Source: Hydrogenophilales bacterium RIFOXYD1_FULL_62_11
GTDB taxonomy: Bacteria > Pseudomonadota > Gammaproteobacteria > Burkholderiales > Thiobacillaceae
Direction of reading: 5' to 3'
Assembly (NCBI GenBank): GCA_001802655.1
Contig: MGZO01000106.1
Span: 50,193 to 64,037, forward strand
DNA length: 13,845 nucleotides
This document shows, piece by piece, positions 6,753 to 12,926 of the stretch (position 1 is the first letter of the stretch; every line of letters starts with the position of its first letter). Under the pieces are notes generated by a model. The model saw nothing but the letters and a program-made list of their open reading frames with translations, had not been told where the DNA came from and ran no database searches. The position numbers and the translations under genes were made by a program.

Positions 6753-7981
6753 ACGCGTTTGAAAATGAGTGAACCGTTGGTGCCGCCAAACCCGAAGTTG
6801 TTTTTCAGTGCTGCTTCAATCTTCATGTCCCGCGCGGTATTCGCGCAGTAATCAAGATCACACTCCGGGTCTTGCGAAAAGATATTGATGGTCGGCGGCG
6901 ACACCTGATGATGGACGGCCAGGACGGTAAACACCGATTCAACGCCACCCGCCCCGCCCAGCAAATGGCCGGTCATCGACTTGGTCGAGTTGACCACTGT
7001 TTTGTAGGCTGCATCGCCCATGGCAAGCTTGATCGCATCGGTTTCATTCTTGTCGCCGAGCGGGGTCGAGGTACCGTGTGCGTTGACATACTGAATCTGG
7101 TCGGGGTTCAGACCGGCATCCCGCAGCGCATTCAACATCGACCGCCTGGGGCCGTCAGTGCTGGGCGAGGTAATGTGATAGGCATCACCACTCATGCCAA
7201 AACCTGCTACTTCAGCATAGATCCTGGCGCCACGCGCCTTGGCGTGCTCGTACTCTTCGAGCACCATCACGCCGGCGCCTTCACCCAGCACAAAGCCGTC
7301 ACGATCCTTGTCCCACGGCCGGCTGGCGGTCGCTGGATCGTCGTTGCGCGTCGACAATGCGCGCGCTGCCGAGAAGCCGCCTACGCCCAACGGCGAGGTC
7401 GCACATTCAGCGCCCCCTGCAAGCATCACGTCGACATCGCCATACGCAATCATGCGGGCAGACAAGCCAATTGCATGCAGACCTGTCGAGCAGGCCGTCA
7501 CAACAGCGAGGTTGGGGCCCTTGATTCCGAACTGAATGGACAGATTGCCGGAAATCATGTTGATGATGGAACCCGGGATAAAGAAAGGCGAAATCTTTCT
7601 TGGTCCGGATTCCAGCAACAAACCATGCGTATCTTCGATCAGCGGCAGACCACCGATACCTGAACCGATATTGATGCCAATGCGGTCCGCGTTGGCTTCA
7701 GTGACTTCCAGACCCGAGTCGTTCATCGCCTGGATTCCAGCGGCCATGCCGAACTGGATGAAGGTATCCATGCGCCGGGCTTCCTTCGGGTTGATATATT
7801 TTTCAACCTCGAAGTTTTTGACTTCACCAGCTATTTGCGAAGCAAATGACGTGGGATCAAAGCGGGTGATCCGGGTGATTCCGGAACGACCGGCGACCAG
7901 GTTTTCCCAAGCCTCCGGAATGGTATTGCCGACAGGGGAAATGACCCCCAGTCCGGTAACGACAACGCGACGTTTGGACAA
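6749..7981 (-). CDS. fabF: 3-oxoacyl-ACP synthase II (KAS II)
   Basis: Condensing enzyme that elongates acyl-ACP with malonyl-ACP, including the C16:1 to C18:1 step in relatives. 410 residues, in line with the family. The Cys-His-His triad is visible: Cys164 in VTACSTG, His302 in NAHGTSTPLGD and His339 in KSMTGHLLGGAG. The family ending FGFGGTNGSLIF is at about 396-407, and the N-terminus MSKRRVVVTGLGVISPVG is canonical. The start codon is TTG at 7979-7981, since the family N-terminus begins exactly there and AAGGA sits seven bases upstream (7989-7993). It follows acpP after 28 bases and is coupled to pabB by a TTGA overlap. FabB, the other elongating synthase, is not in this window. Confidence 0.98.
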   Translation of the reverse strand: MSKRRVVVTGLGVISPVGNTIPEAWENLVAGRSGITRITRFDPTSFASQIAGEVKNFEVEKYINPKEARRMDTFIQFGMAAGIQAMNDSGLEVTEANADRIGINIGSGIGGLPLIEDTHGLLLESGPRKISPFFIPGSIINMISGNLSIQFGIKGPNLAVVTACSTGLHAIGLSARMIAYGDVDVMLAGGAECATSPLGVGGFSAARALSTRNDDPATASRPWDKDRDGFVLGEGAGVMVLEEYEHAKARGARIYAEVAGFGMSGDAYHITSPSTDGPRRSMLNALRDAGLNPDQIQYVNAHGTSTPLGDKNETDAIKLAMGDAAYKTVVNSTKSMTGHLLGGAGGVESVFTVLAVHHQVSPPTINIFSQDPECDLDYCANTARDMKIEAALKNNFGFGGTNGSLIFKRV

Positions 7982-7988
7982 AAGTCAG

Positions 7989-7993
7989 TCCTT
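7989..7993 (-). promoter_or_regulatory. Shine-Dalgarno site deciding the TTG start of fabF
   Basis: On the minus strand AAGGA stands seven bases before the TTG at 7981. It explains how the unusual TTG start is used and agrees with the conserved N-terminus of the protein. Confidence 0.7.
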
Positions 7994-8009
7994 CTTGCTG
8001 GGTGAACGA

Positions 8010-8243
8010 TCAGCTTGAGTGGCTGTTGACGTAGTCAATTGCCTGCTGGACAGTGGTGATTTTTTCTGCGTCCTCATCGGGAATCTCGCAGCCGAATTCT
8101 TCCTCAAGCGCCATCACCAACTCAACCGTATCGAGCGAATCCGCACCCAGGTCACCCACGAAGGAAGACTCGTTCTTGATGTCTGCTTCGCTCACGCCCA
8201 ATTGCTCGGCGACGACTTTAAATACACGCTGCACGTTTTCCAT
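8010..8243 (-). CDS. acpP: Acyl carrier protein
   Basis: Small acidic carrier (77 residues) that holds growing acyl chains on a 4'-phosphopantetheine arm and shuttles them between the Fab enzymes, PlsX and other acyltransferases. The modification motif is GADSLDTVELVMALEEEF, with Ser36 (Met counted) as the attachment site. The strongly acidic helix II and the IPDEDAEKITTVQQAIDYV C-terminal part match the E. coli protein closely. ATG start with a good AGAGGAA ribosome site at 8251-8257. It is preceded by a 116-base leader holding a promoter candidate and hairpins, which fits the need for more AcpP than Fab enzymes. Stop TGA at 8010-8012; fabF follows after 28 bases. Confidence 0.98.
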   Translation of the reverse strand: MENVQRVFKVVAEQLGVSEADIKNESSFVGDLGADSLDTVELVMALEEEFGCEIPDEDAEKITTVQQAIDYVNSHSS

Positions 8244-8269
8244 TACTGATTTCCTCTTTGAAAAAATGT

Positions 8270-8290
8270 GGCTTCAATCAAACTGAAGCC
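8270..8290 (-). terminator. Terminator-like hairpin in the acpP leader
   Basis: On the minus strand GGCTTCA, a seven-base loop and TGAAGCC form a perfect 7-bp stem, followed after ACA by six T residues (8266-8261). It lies between fabG and acpP, before the ribosome site, so it can only be a partial terminator or attenuator if acpP is expressed through it. The 3' arm can pair instead with GCTTCAAT at 8303-8296 (8 bp), giving an alternative fold. Confidence 0.45.
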
Positions 8291-8324
8291 GTGAAATTGA
8301 AGCTGCTGAAAAGGGTAGCCCTGA

Positions 8325-8333
8325 ATTCTATCA
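8325..8333 (-). promoter_or_regulatory. Extended -10 promoter candidate for acpP
   Basis: The minus strand reads TG-A-TAGAAT, an extended -10 box (five of six matches to TATAAT plus the TG dinucleotide). No good -35 box is found 16-18 bases upstream, which the extended element can make up for. Predicted start near 8318, giving a leader of about 75 bases to the acpP ATG. A separate promoter before acpP inside the fab cluster is known in E. coli. Confidence 0.4.
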
Positions 8334-8359
8334 AAGTTACACCCAAAATTTGCTGGCGC

Positions 8360-9130
8360 TCACGCCATGTACATGCCGCCATTGACATGCAAAGTCGTAC
8401 CGGAAATGTAGCCCGCAGCAGGCGACGCCAGAAACAGCACGGCCTGCGCAATATCTTCGACAGAACCCAGGCGTCCCAGTGGAATGTGGTTCAGCAAAGC
8501 CTGACGCTGTGCATCGGGCAGCGCACGCGTCATGTCGGTATCAATAAAGCCCGGCGCGACACAGTTGACGGTGATATTGCGGCTGCCGACCTCACGCGCC
8601 AGCGACTTGGTAAAGCCCATGATGCCAGCCTTGGCTGCGCTGTAGTTGGTCTGCCCGGCGTTGCCCATTGCACCGACAACCGAGGCAATGCTGATGATGC
8701 GTCCAGTGCGCGCTTTCATCATCGCGCGCAGCACGGCACGCGACAATCTGAAAACAGAGGTGAGGTTGGTCGCCACGATGTCATCCCATTCCTCGTCCTT
8801 CATCCGCATCAGCAGATTGTCGCGCGTGATTCCTGCGTTGTTGACCAGAATGCCGATATCACCGAACCGGGTGTTAATCGCGGTGATGACCGCATCCACG
8901 GCAGTGCCGTCGGTGACATTGAGGTTCATGCCGCAGCCTTTGACCTGGGCAGCAGCCAGGTAATCGCTGATAGCCTGTGCGCCCTTGTCGCTGGTGGCTG
9001 TGCCGATCACGGTGGCGCCAGCCTGGCCGAGCGCCAGCGCAATCGCCTGACCAATTCCACGACTGGCGCCGGTGACCAGCGCTATTTGCCCTTCAAGATT
9101 CGCGCTATCCGCGAGGTGTGCTTGCTGCAT
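8360..9130 (-). CDS. fabG: 3-oxoacyl-ACP reductase
   Basis: NADPH-dependent short-chain dehydrogenase/reductase performing the first reduction in each fatty acid elongation cycle. 256 residues, of which the Rossmann core begins at about residue 12 (EGQIALVTGASRGIGQAIAL, cofactor loop at 20-27). Other motifs are NNAG (97-100), the catalytic Ser150 in IASVVGAMGN, Tyr163 and Lys167 of YSAAK, and the terminal GTTLHVNGGMYMA. The N-terminus carries about ten extra residues (MQQAHLADSA) compared with E. coli FabG. No start codon closer to the core exists, and AAGGA at 9137-9141 sits six bases before this ATG, so the extension seems real. The ribosome site overlaps the fabD stop codon, suggesting coupled translation. 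Confidence 0.97.
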   Translation of the reverse strand: MQQAHLADSANLEGQIALVTGASRGIGQAIALALGQAGATVIGTATSDKGAQAISDYLAAAQVKGCGMNLNVTDGTAVDAVITAINTRFGDIGILVNNAGITRDNLLMRMKDEEWDDIVATNLTSVFRLSRAVLRAMMKARTGRIISIASVVGAMGNAGQTNYSAAKAGIMGFTKSLAREVGSRNITVNCVAPGFIDTDMTRALPDAQRQALLNHIPLGRLGSVEDIAQAVLFLASPAAGYISGTTLHVNGGMYMA

Positions 9131-9139
9131 GTTGAGTCC

Positions 9140-10063
9140 TTATTGATTAAGCGCAGCAGTCAGGCTGTCTGCGTCCACCAGCGCCACGGCCGGCAGACTA
9201 TCGTCGATGCGTTTGTTGAGCCCTGCCAGCACTTTGCCAGGGCCGCATTCGATCACGCGCTCGATTCCGGCTGCCTTCAAAGCCTGCACGGTCTCGACCC
9301 AGCGTACCGGCGTATGCAGTTGCTTCGCCAGCGCAATCCGGATCGCATCCGCCCCCGCATGACTCAGCACATCCGTGTTGTGCAGCACGGGAATGATCGG
9401 CGTGGCAATCACCACGTTTTGCAGGTGCGCCAGCAGTTTTTCGGCGGCGGGCAGCATCAACGAGGAGTGCGACGGCACGCTGACCGGCAACGGTAACGCG
9501 CGTTTGGCGCCCTTTTCTTTCGCCAGCACCATGGCACGTTCCACCGCAGCCTTGTTGCCCGCAATAACCACCTGACCGGGCGAGTTGAGGTTGACCGCCT
9601 CGACCACTTCCCCTGCCGCGGCGCCAGCACAGACTGCGCGCACGGCATCGTCGTCCAGCCCCAGAATCGCCGCCATCGCGCCAACACCTTCGGGCACCGC
9701 CGCCTGCATCGCCTCGGCGCGGAAACGCACCAGCCTGATCGCATCGGAAAAGCCGAGCGCGCCGGCTGCCACCAGCGCGGCGTATTCGCCGAGGCTGTGG
9801 CCCGCCATCAACGCCGGCATTGCGCCGCCCGCCGCCAGCCACACGCGCCAGGCGGCGATATCGGCTGCCAGCATCGCGGGCTGGGTGTTAATGGTCTGAT
9901 TAAGCAGATCGACCGGGCCGTCCATCACCAACGCCCACAGATCCTGGCCCAGCGCGTCAGAGGCTTCAGCGAAGGTGGCACGCACTTCGGCACGCTCGCC
10001 CCACCCTTGCATCATGCCGACCGACTGCGAGCCCTGTCCCGGAAATACAAAAGCCAGTTTCAT
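9140..10063 (-). CDS. fabD: Malonyl-CoA:ACP transacylase
   Basis: Loads malonyl groups from malonyl-CoA onto AcpP to supply every condensation. 307 residues, close to the E. coli enzyme. Motifs are FPGQGSQSVGM (7-17), the nucleophile Ser90 in GHSLGEY, Arg115 binding the malonyl carboxylate (VRFRAEAMQ), NLNSPGQVVIAG (158-169), the catalytic His199 in VPSHSSLM, and ECGPGKVLAGL near 272-282. ATG start at 10061-10063 with AAGG seven bases upstream. Only nine bases separate it from fabH on one side and from fabG on the other. Confidence 0.98.
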   Translation of the reverse strand: MKLAFVFPGQGSQSVGMMQGWGERAEVRATFAEASDALGQDLWALVMDGPVDLLNQTINTQPAMLAADIAAWRVWLAAGGAMPALMAGHSLGEYAALVAAGALGFSDAIRLVRFRAEAMQAAVPEGVGAMAAILGLDDDAVRAVCAGAAAGEVVEAVNLNSPGQVVIAGNKAAVERAMVLAKEKGAKRALPLPVSVPSHSSLMLPAAEKLLAHLQNVVIATPIIPVLHNTDVLSHAGADAIRIALAKQLHTPVRWVETVQALKAAGIERVIECGPGKVLAGLNKRIDDSLPAVALVDADSLTAALNQ

Positions 10064-10072
10064 TCGAATACC

Positions 10073-11032
10073 TTAATACTTGAGGAGCGCGGAGCCCCAG
10101 GTAAAGCCGCCGCCAAAGGCTTCCATCAGCACCATCTGGCCACGCTGGATACGGCCATCGCGCACTGCCACATCAAACGCCAGCGGCACCGATGCAGCTG
10201 AAGTATTGCCATGGTCCGCCACGGTGGTGACGACACGGTCCATGCTCATGCCGAGCTTCTTCGCGGTGGCGGAAATGATGCGGATATTCGCCTGGTGCGG
10301 CACCAGCCAGTCGATATCGGATTTTTGCAAACCATTGGCTTCGAGCGTTTCGTCAACGATGCGATCAAGCGTGTTGACCGCCATCTTGAACACCGCGTTG
10401 CCTTCCATGCGCATCAGCGCGGGCTCGTGCGAACCGGTCGAGGTGCCGGTGGTGGTGCGCAGCAATTCCTTGTGGCGGCCGTCAGCATGAATGTGCGTGG
10501 CGATAATGCCGGGTTCGCTGGATGCGCCGAGCACCACGGCACCTGCGCCATCCCCCCACAGGATGCAGTTACCGCGATCGTTCCAGTCGGTGATGCGTGA
10601 CAGCGTTTCAGCACCGATCACCAGCACATGTTTGGCAGCGCCGGTCTTGATGAACTGGTCTGCCACCGAAAGCGCATAAACAAATCCGCTGCACACGGCC
10701 TGCAAGTCAAACGCCGGTTTGCCATTGGTCATGCCGAGCTTGGACTGCACGATGCAGGCAGTACTGGGGAACACCAGATCGGGAGTGGTCGTGGCGACCA
10801 GCAGCATATCGATGTCGTCAACTGCCAACCCAGCCGCATCGAGTGCATGACGCGCCGCCTGGGTGGCGAGATCACTGGTGAACTCGCCCTCGGCAGCAAT
10901 GTGGCGCTCACGAATGCCGGTTCGATCGACAATCCATTGATCGTTCGTCTCAACCAGTTTCTCAAGATCAGCGTTGGTGAGGATGTGCGCCGGCAGATAG
11001 CTGCCGGTGCCGAGAATACGGGAATAGGTCAA
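10073..11032 (-). CDS. fabH: 3-oxoacyl-ACP synthase III (KAS III)
   Basis: Initiates fatty acid synthesis by condensing acetyl-CoA (or another acyl-CoA primer) with malonyl-ACP. 319 residues, typical. The Cys-His-Asn triad is visible: Cys114 in LQAVCSGFVYA, His246 in VPHQANIRI, Asn276 in DHGNTSAASVPLA. GDGAGAVVLG (160-169) and the ending EAFGGGFTWGSALLKY confirm the family. The start is TTG at 11030-11032, overlapping the plsX stop as TTGA; the family N-terminus (SRILGTGSYLP) begins immediately, and no ATG fits. The Shine-Dalgarno sequence is weak, so expression probably depends on translation of plsX. The primer range (acetyl or branched) cannot be read reliably from the sequence. Confidence 0.97.
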   Translation of the reverse strand: MTYSRILGTGSYLPAHILTNADLEKLVETNDQWIVDRTGIRERHIAAEGEFTSDLATQAARHALDAAGLAVDDIDMLLVATTTPDLVFPSTACIVQSKLGMTNGKPAFDLQAVCSGFVYALSVADQFIKTGAAKHVLVIGAETLSRITDWNDRGNCILWGDGAGAVVLGASSEPGIIATHIHADGRHKELLRTTTGTSTGSHEPALMRMEGNAVFKMAVNTLDRIVDETLEANGLQKSDIDWLVPHQANIRIISATAKKLGMSMDRVVTTVADHGNTSAASVPLAFDVAVRDGRIQRGQMVLMEAFGGGFTWGSALLKY

Positions 11033-12048
11033 GCGGGCACCCGTTGCAAAAGTTGAGTCTGGTCGGTGATGCGTTTCAGCACGTTGTTGCGAACTTCATC
11101 ACAGGCTGTACCGATCGCGTGCTCGAACGCAAAGCGATCAGCCGAACCGTGGCTTTTCACCACCACGCCTTTCAGCCCCAGCAACGTGGCGCCGTTGTAG
11201 CGGCGTGGATCGAGTCGCCGCTTGAATGCATTGAGAACAGGCAAGGCCATCAAACCGGAGAGCCGGGTCAGCCAATTGCGCTTGAATTCGGCACGCAACG
11301 TCGTGGCAATCATTTTGGCCAGCCCTTCGGAGGCCTTCAGCGTGACATTGCCGACGAATCCATCGCACACCACCACGTCAGTCGTACCTTTGAAAATATC
11401 GTTACCTTCCACATTGCCGTAGAAATTGAGGTGACTGTCGCGCAACAAGATGGAAGCCTGCTTCACCACCTCATTGCCCTTGATGTCCTCTTCGCCGATA
11501 TTCAGCAGGCCCACGCTCGGATTGGGTATGTGTTCCACGGCTGACACCAGCATCGCGCCCATGATGCCGAACTGCAGCAAGTGCTCAGCCGTGCAATCGA
11601 CGTTGGCCCCCATATCCAGCACCAGCGCGTGCCCACTGATGGTGGGCATCACGGCGGCAATCGCCGGGCGATCGATGCCGGGCAGGGTTTTGAGGACGAA
11701 GCGCGCGGTTGCCATCAGGGCACCGGTGTTACCAGCCGATACGCAGGCATCGGCTTCGCCAGACTTGACCAGATCGATCGCCACGCGCATCGAGGAGTCT
11801 TTTTTTCCGCGTAACGCGAGCGCGGGCGCCTCATCCATTGCCACCACCTGACTGGCATGACGAACGATAAGTCGTGGACTGGTCTTGGCACGGCGCGCCT
11901 TGAGTTCGGCCGCAACGATATCCTGCGGCCCGACCAGAATCACATTCAGGTCGGAATGACGCGCGAGACAACGTAGCGCCGCCGGAACCGTGACATGAGG
12001 GCCGTGGTCGCCCCCCATGACATCAATGGCAACTGTGATATTTCTCAT
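11029..12048 (-). CDS. plsX: Phosphate acyltransferase PlsX
   Basis: Soluble, membrane-associated enzyme converting acyl-ACP and phosphate into acyl-phosphate, the donor used by PlsY for the first step of phospholipid synthesis. 339 residues, normal. Family motifs are AIDVMGGDHGP (7-17), MDEAPALALRGKKDSS (71-86), SAGNTGALM (104-112), LDMGANVDC (144-152), and LLGLKGVVVKSHG in the C-terminal part. ATG start at 12046-12048, in a position fitting the conserved N-terminus, but without a clear Shine-Dalgarno sequence. The 79 bases upstream, back to rpmF, contain a stable stem-loop that may affect its expression. It overlaps fabH by four bases. Confidence 0.98.
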   Translation of the reverse strand: MRNITVAIDVMGGDHGPHVTVPAALRCLARHSDLNVILVGPQDIVAAELKARRAKTSPRLIVRHASQVVAMDEAPALALRGKKDSSMRVAIDLVKSGEADACVSAGNTGALMATARFVLKTLPGIDRPAIAAVMPTISGHALVLDMGANVDCTAEHLLQFGIMGAMLVSAVEHIPNPSVGLLNIGEEDIKGNEVVKQASILLRDSHLNFYGNVEGNDIFKGTTDVVVCDGFVGNVTLKASEGLAKMIATTLRAEFKRNWLTRLSGLMALPVLNAFKRRLDPRRYNGATLLGLKGVVVKSHGSADRFAFEHAIGTACDEVRNNVLKRITDQTQLLQRVPA

Positions 12049-12076
12049 GCAGCCGGAAGAATGGGCTGAATTGAAC

Positions 12077-12121
12077 GCGCCACGTCGGTGTGATTAAACA
12101 CAGCGCGATCAAACGTGGCGC
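12077..12121 (-). repeat. Stem-loop between rpmF and plsX
   Basis: Perfect 9-bp inverted repeat, GCGCCACGT at 12077-12085 and ACGTGGCGC at 12113-12121. The 27-base loop itself contains a 4-bp stem (TGTG 12089-12092 with CACA 12099-12102). It begins seven bases after the rpmF stop codon in the transcript. No T-run follows in the minus direction, so it is not an intrinsic terminator for this operon. It more likely protects or marks the 3' end of rpmF mRNA or is a processing site. Confidence 0.5.
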
Positions 12122-12127
12122 AAAAAA

Positions 12128-12307
12128 TCAATCGCCTTTGGTCTTGACGACTTTACGGCCACGATAAAAGCCGTTGGGGCTGATATGGTGACGCAGGTGA
12201 GCCTCGCCCGTGGTCGCTTCAACTGCCAGCGCCGGTGCGGTCAGGAAATCGTGCGAACGGTGCATGCCGCGCTTGGACGGGGATTTTTTATTCTGCTGAA
12301 CAGCCAT
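12128..12307 (-). CDS. rpmF: 50S ribosomal protein L32
   Basis: Small basic protein of the large ribosomal subunit, 59 residues. The translation starts MAVQQNKKSPSKRGMHRSHD, the characteristic L32 N-terminus, continues with a loop (FLTAPALAVEATTGEAHLRH) and HHISPNGFYRGRKVV, and ends VKTKGD. It lacks the Cys residues of zinc-binding L32 forms, as in proteobacteria. ATG at 12305-12307, with a strong AAGGAG six bases upstream (12314-12319). Its position between yceD and plsX is the widespread yceD-rpmF-plsX arrangement that ties ribosome and phospholipid synthesis. Confidence 0.97.
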   Translation of the reverse strand: MAVQQNKKSPSKRGMHRSHDFLTAPALAVEATTGEAHLRHHISPNGFYRGRKVVKTKGD

Positions 12308-12360
12308 TTCCTACTCCTTAAAAATCATCGCGCCAAAATCTGGTGCGTTAAAAATTACTT

Positions 12361-12384
12361 TTAAAAACCCGGTTTAAAAACCAA
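12361..12384 (-). repeat. A/T-rich tandem decamers in the rpmF leader
   Basis: The plus strand shows TTTAAAAACC twice (about 12362-12371 and 12375-12384, within two bases), 13 bases apart, with related TTAAAAAT stretches near 12349 and 12319. They lie between the yceD stop and the rpmF ribosome site. They could be an upstream activating element, an RNase E cleavage region, or simply A/T-rich leader sequence. Confidence 0.3.
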
Positions 12385-12387
12385 AGC

Positions 12388-12403
12388 GCCCCTCAAACGG
12401 GGC
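12388..12403 (-). terminator. Weak hairpin at the end of yceD
   Basis: On the minus strand GCCCC-GTTTGA-GGGGC forms a 5-bp GC stem whose loop contains the yceD stop codon TGA, followed by GCTTTGGTTTTT. The stem is short and the U-run interrupted, so at most it is a leaky terminator before rpmF. Because it overlaps the last codons, ribosomes on yceD would melt it. Confidence 0.3.
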
Positions 12404-12827
12404 ATTTACCTTCTGCGTGCATCACCGCTACCGGCAAGCTCAGCAGCACTTCATCTTCAACCAGCTCGACCAGACTCAAGGTCTCGCCTGCCTGGATCGC
12501 ATCACTGCCGGGCAGCGCGTCCAGACGCTCCATCTCGGCCTCATTTCGCGCCAAATACAAAGTGCGCTCGAGATCAACCGTGTAGGGCATACCATTCAAG
12601 CAACGTTGACACGTCATTTTCACTTCGCCACTGACCGCCAACTGCAGGGACAAACTGCCCCGCTGATTCACACGTCCAAGCACTCGACAGAGCAGGGTGC
12701 CTTGCGTAAATTCATCGGCGAGACGCGGAAACGCAGCCACATCAGATCGGATTTCCCACGACTGCCCGTCCTTGCAAAAACGCCACGGATCAACCTCAGT
12801 TGGCGAAAGCTTGGGGGATTCATTCAT
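12393..12827 (-). CDS. yceD: YceD / DUF177-family protein (23S rRNA accumulation)
   Basis: DUF177 protein of 144 residues. The family is linked to 23S rRNA accumulation in bacteria and plastids; the biochemical activity is not known. Recognisable are the N-terminal region with FPRLADEF, the central strand SLQLAVSGEVKMTCQRCL with its CxxC pair (Cys73, Cys76), and LSLVELVEDEVLLSLPVAVMH followed by a last Cys (EGKCPV). It ends right after CPV, whereas many relatives carry a further tail ending in a NPFAxL-like motif, so this is a short form. The frame is open far upstream into the divergent gene. I chose ATG 12825-12827 because the predicted transcript begins near 12860, leaving a leader of about 33 bases with AGGTG before the ATG; ATGs at 12842 and 12854 would leave little or no leader. 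Confidence 0.9.
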   Translation of the reverse strand: MNESPKLSPTEVDPWRFCKDGQSWEIRSDVAAFPRLADEFTQGTLLCRVLGRVNQRGSLSLQLAVSGEVKMTCQRCLNGMPYTVDLERTLYLARNEAEMERLDALPGSDAIQAGETLSLVELVEDEVLLSLPVAVMHAEGKCPV

Positions 12828-12866
12828 GACGCACCTGGAAGACATGGCCAGCAACATTAGCCCGCA

Positions 12867-12895
12867 ATGATATGATTTCGCGTTCTTTTTGTCAA
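12867..12895 (-). promoter_or_regulatory. Sigma70-type promoter for the yceD-rpmF-plsX-fab operon
   Basis: On the minus strand TTGACA (12895-12890), a 17-base spacer and TATCAT (12872-12867) form a near-consensus promoter: -35 six of six, -10 five of six with ideal spacing. Predicted transcription start near 12860. It is the only strong promoter I see for the cluster. Confidence 0.75.
12868..12876 (+). promoter_or_regulatory. Extended -10 promoter candidate for the biotin carboxylase gene
   Basis: The plus strand reads TG-A-TATGAT, a full extended -10 motif with five of six matches to TATAAT. There is no good -35 box. Predicted start near 12883, giving a leader of about 44 bases. Its -10 overlaps the -10 of the opposite promoter, so both cannot be occupied at once. 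Confidence 0.5.
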
Positions 12896-12926
12896 AGAAA
12901 CCCCAGCCACCACCCCAACCTCGCTC

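Noticed and set aside
6872..7663. Plus-strand open frame of 263 codons opposite fabF
   Set aside because: Mirror of the strongly conserved fabF; no motif and no ribosome site.
8258..9496. Plus-strand open frame of 412 codons opposite acpP leader, fabG and fabD
   Set aside because: It lies antisense to three well-identified conserved genes, its translation has no recognisable motif, and it is rich in Arg/His/Gln as expected from the reverse of GC-rich coding sequence.
12089..12102. TGTG-N6-CACA as a CRP/FNR-type operator
   Set aside because: The half-sites are one base short of the CRP pattern (TGTGA-N6-TCACA), and the motif is fully explained as the inner stem of the rpmF-plsX hairpin.
12321..12392. 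Separate promoter for rpmF in the A/T-rich leader
   Set aside because: Several T-rich stretches exist, but no -10/-35 pair with acceptable spacing and no extended -10 motif.
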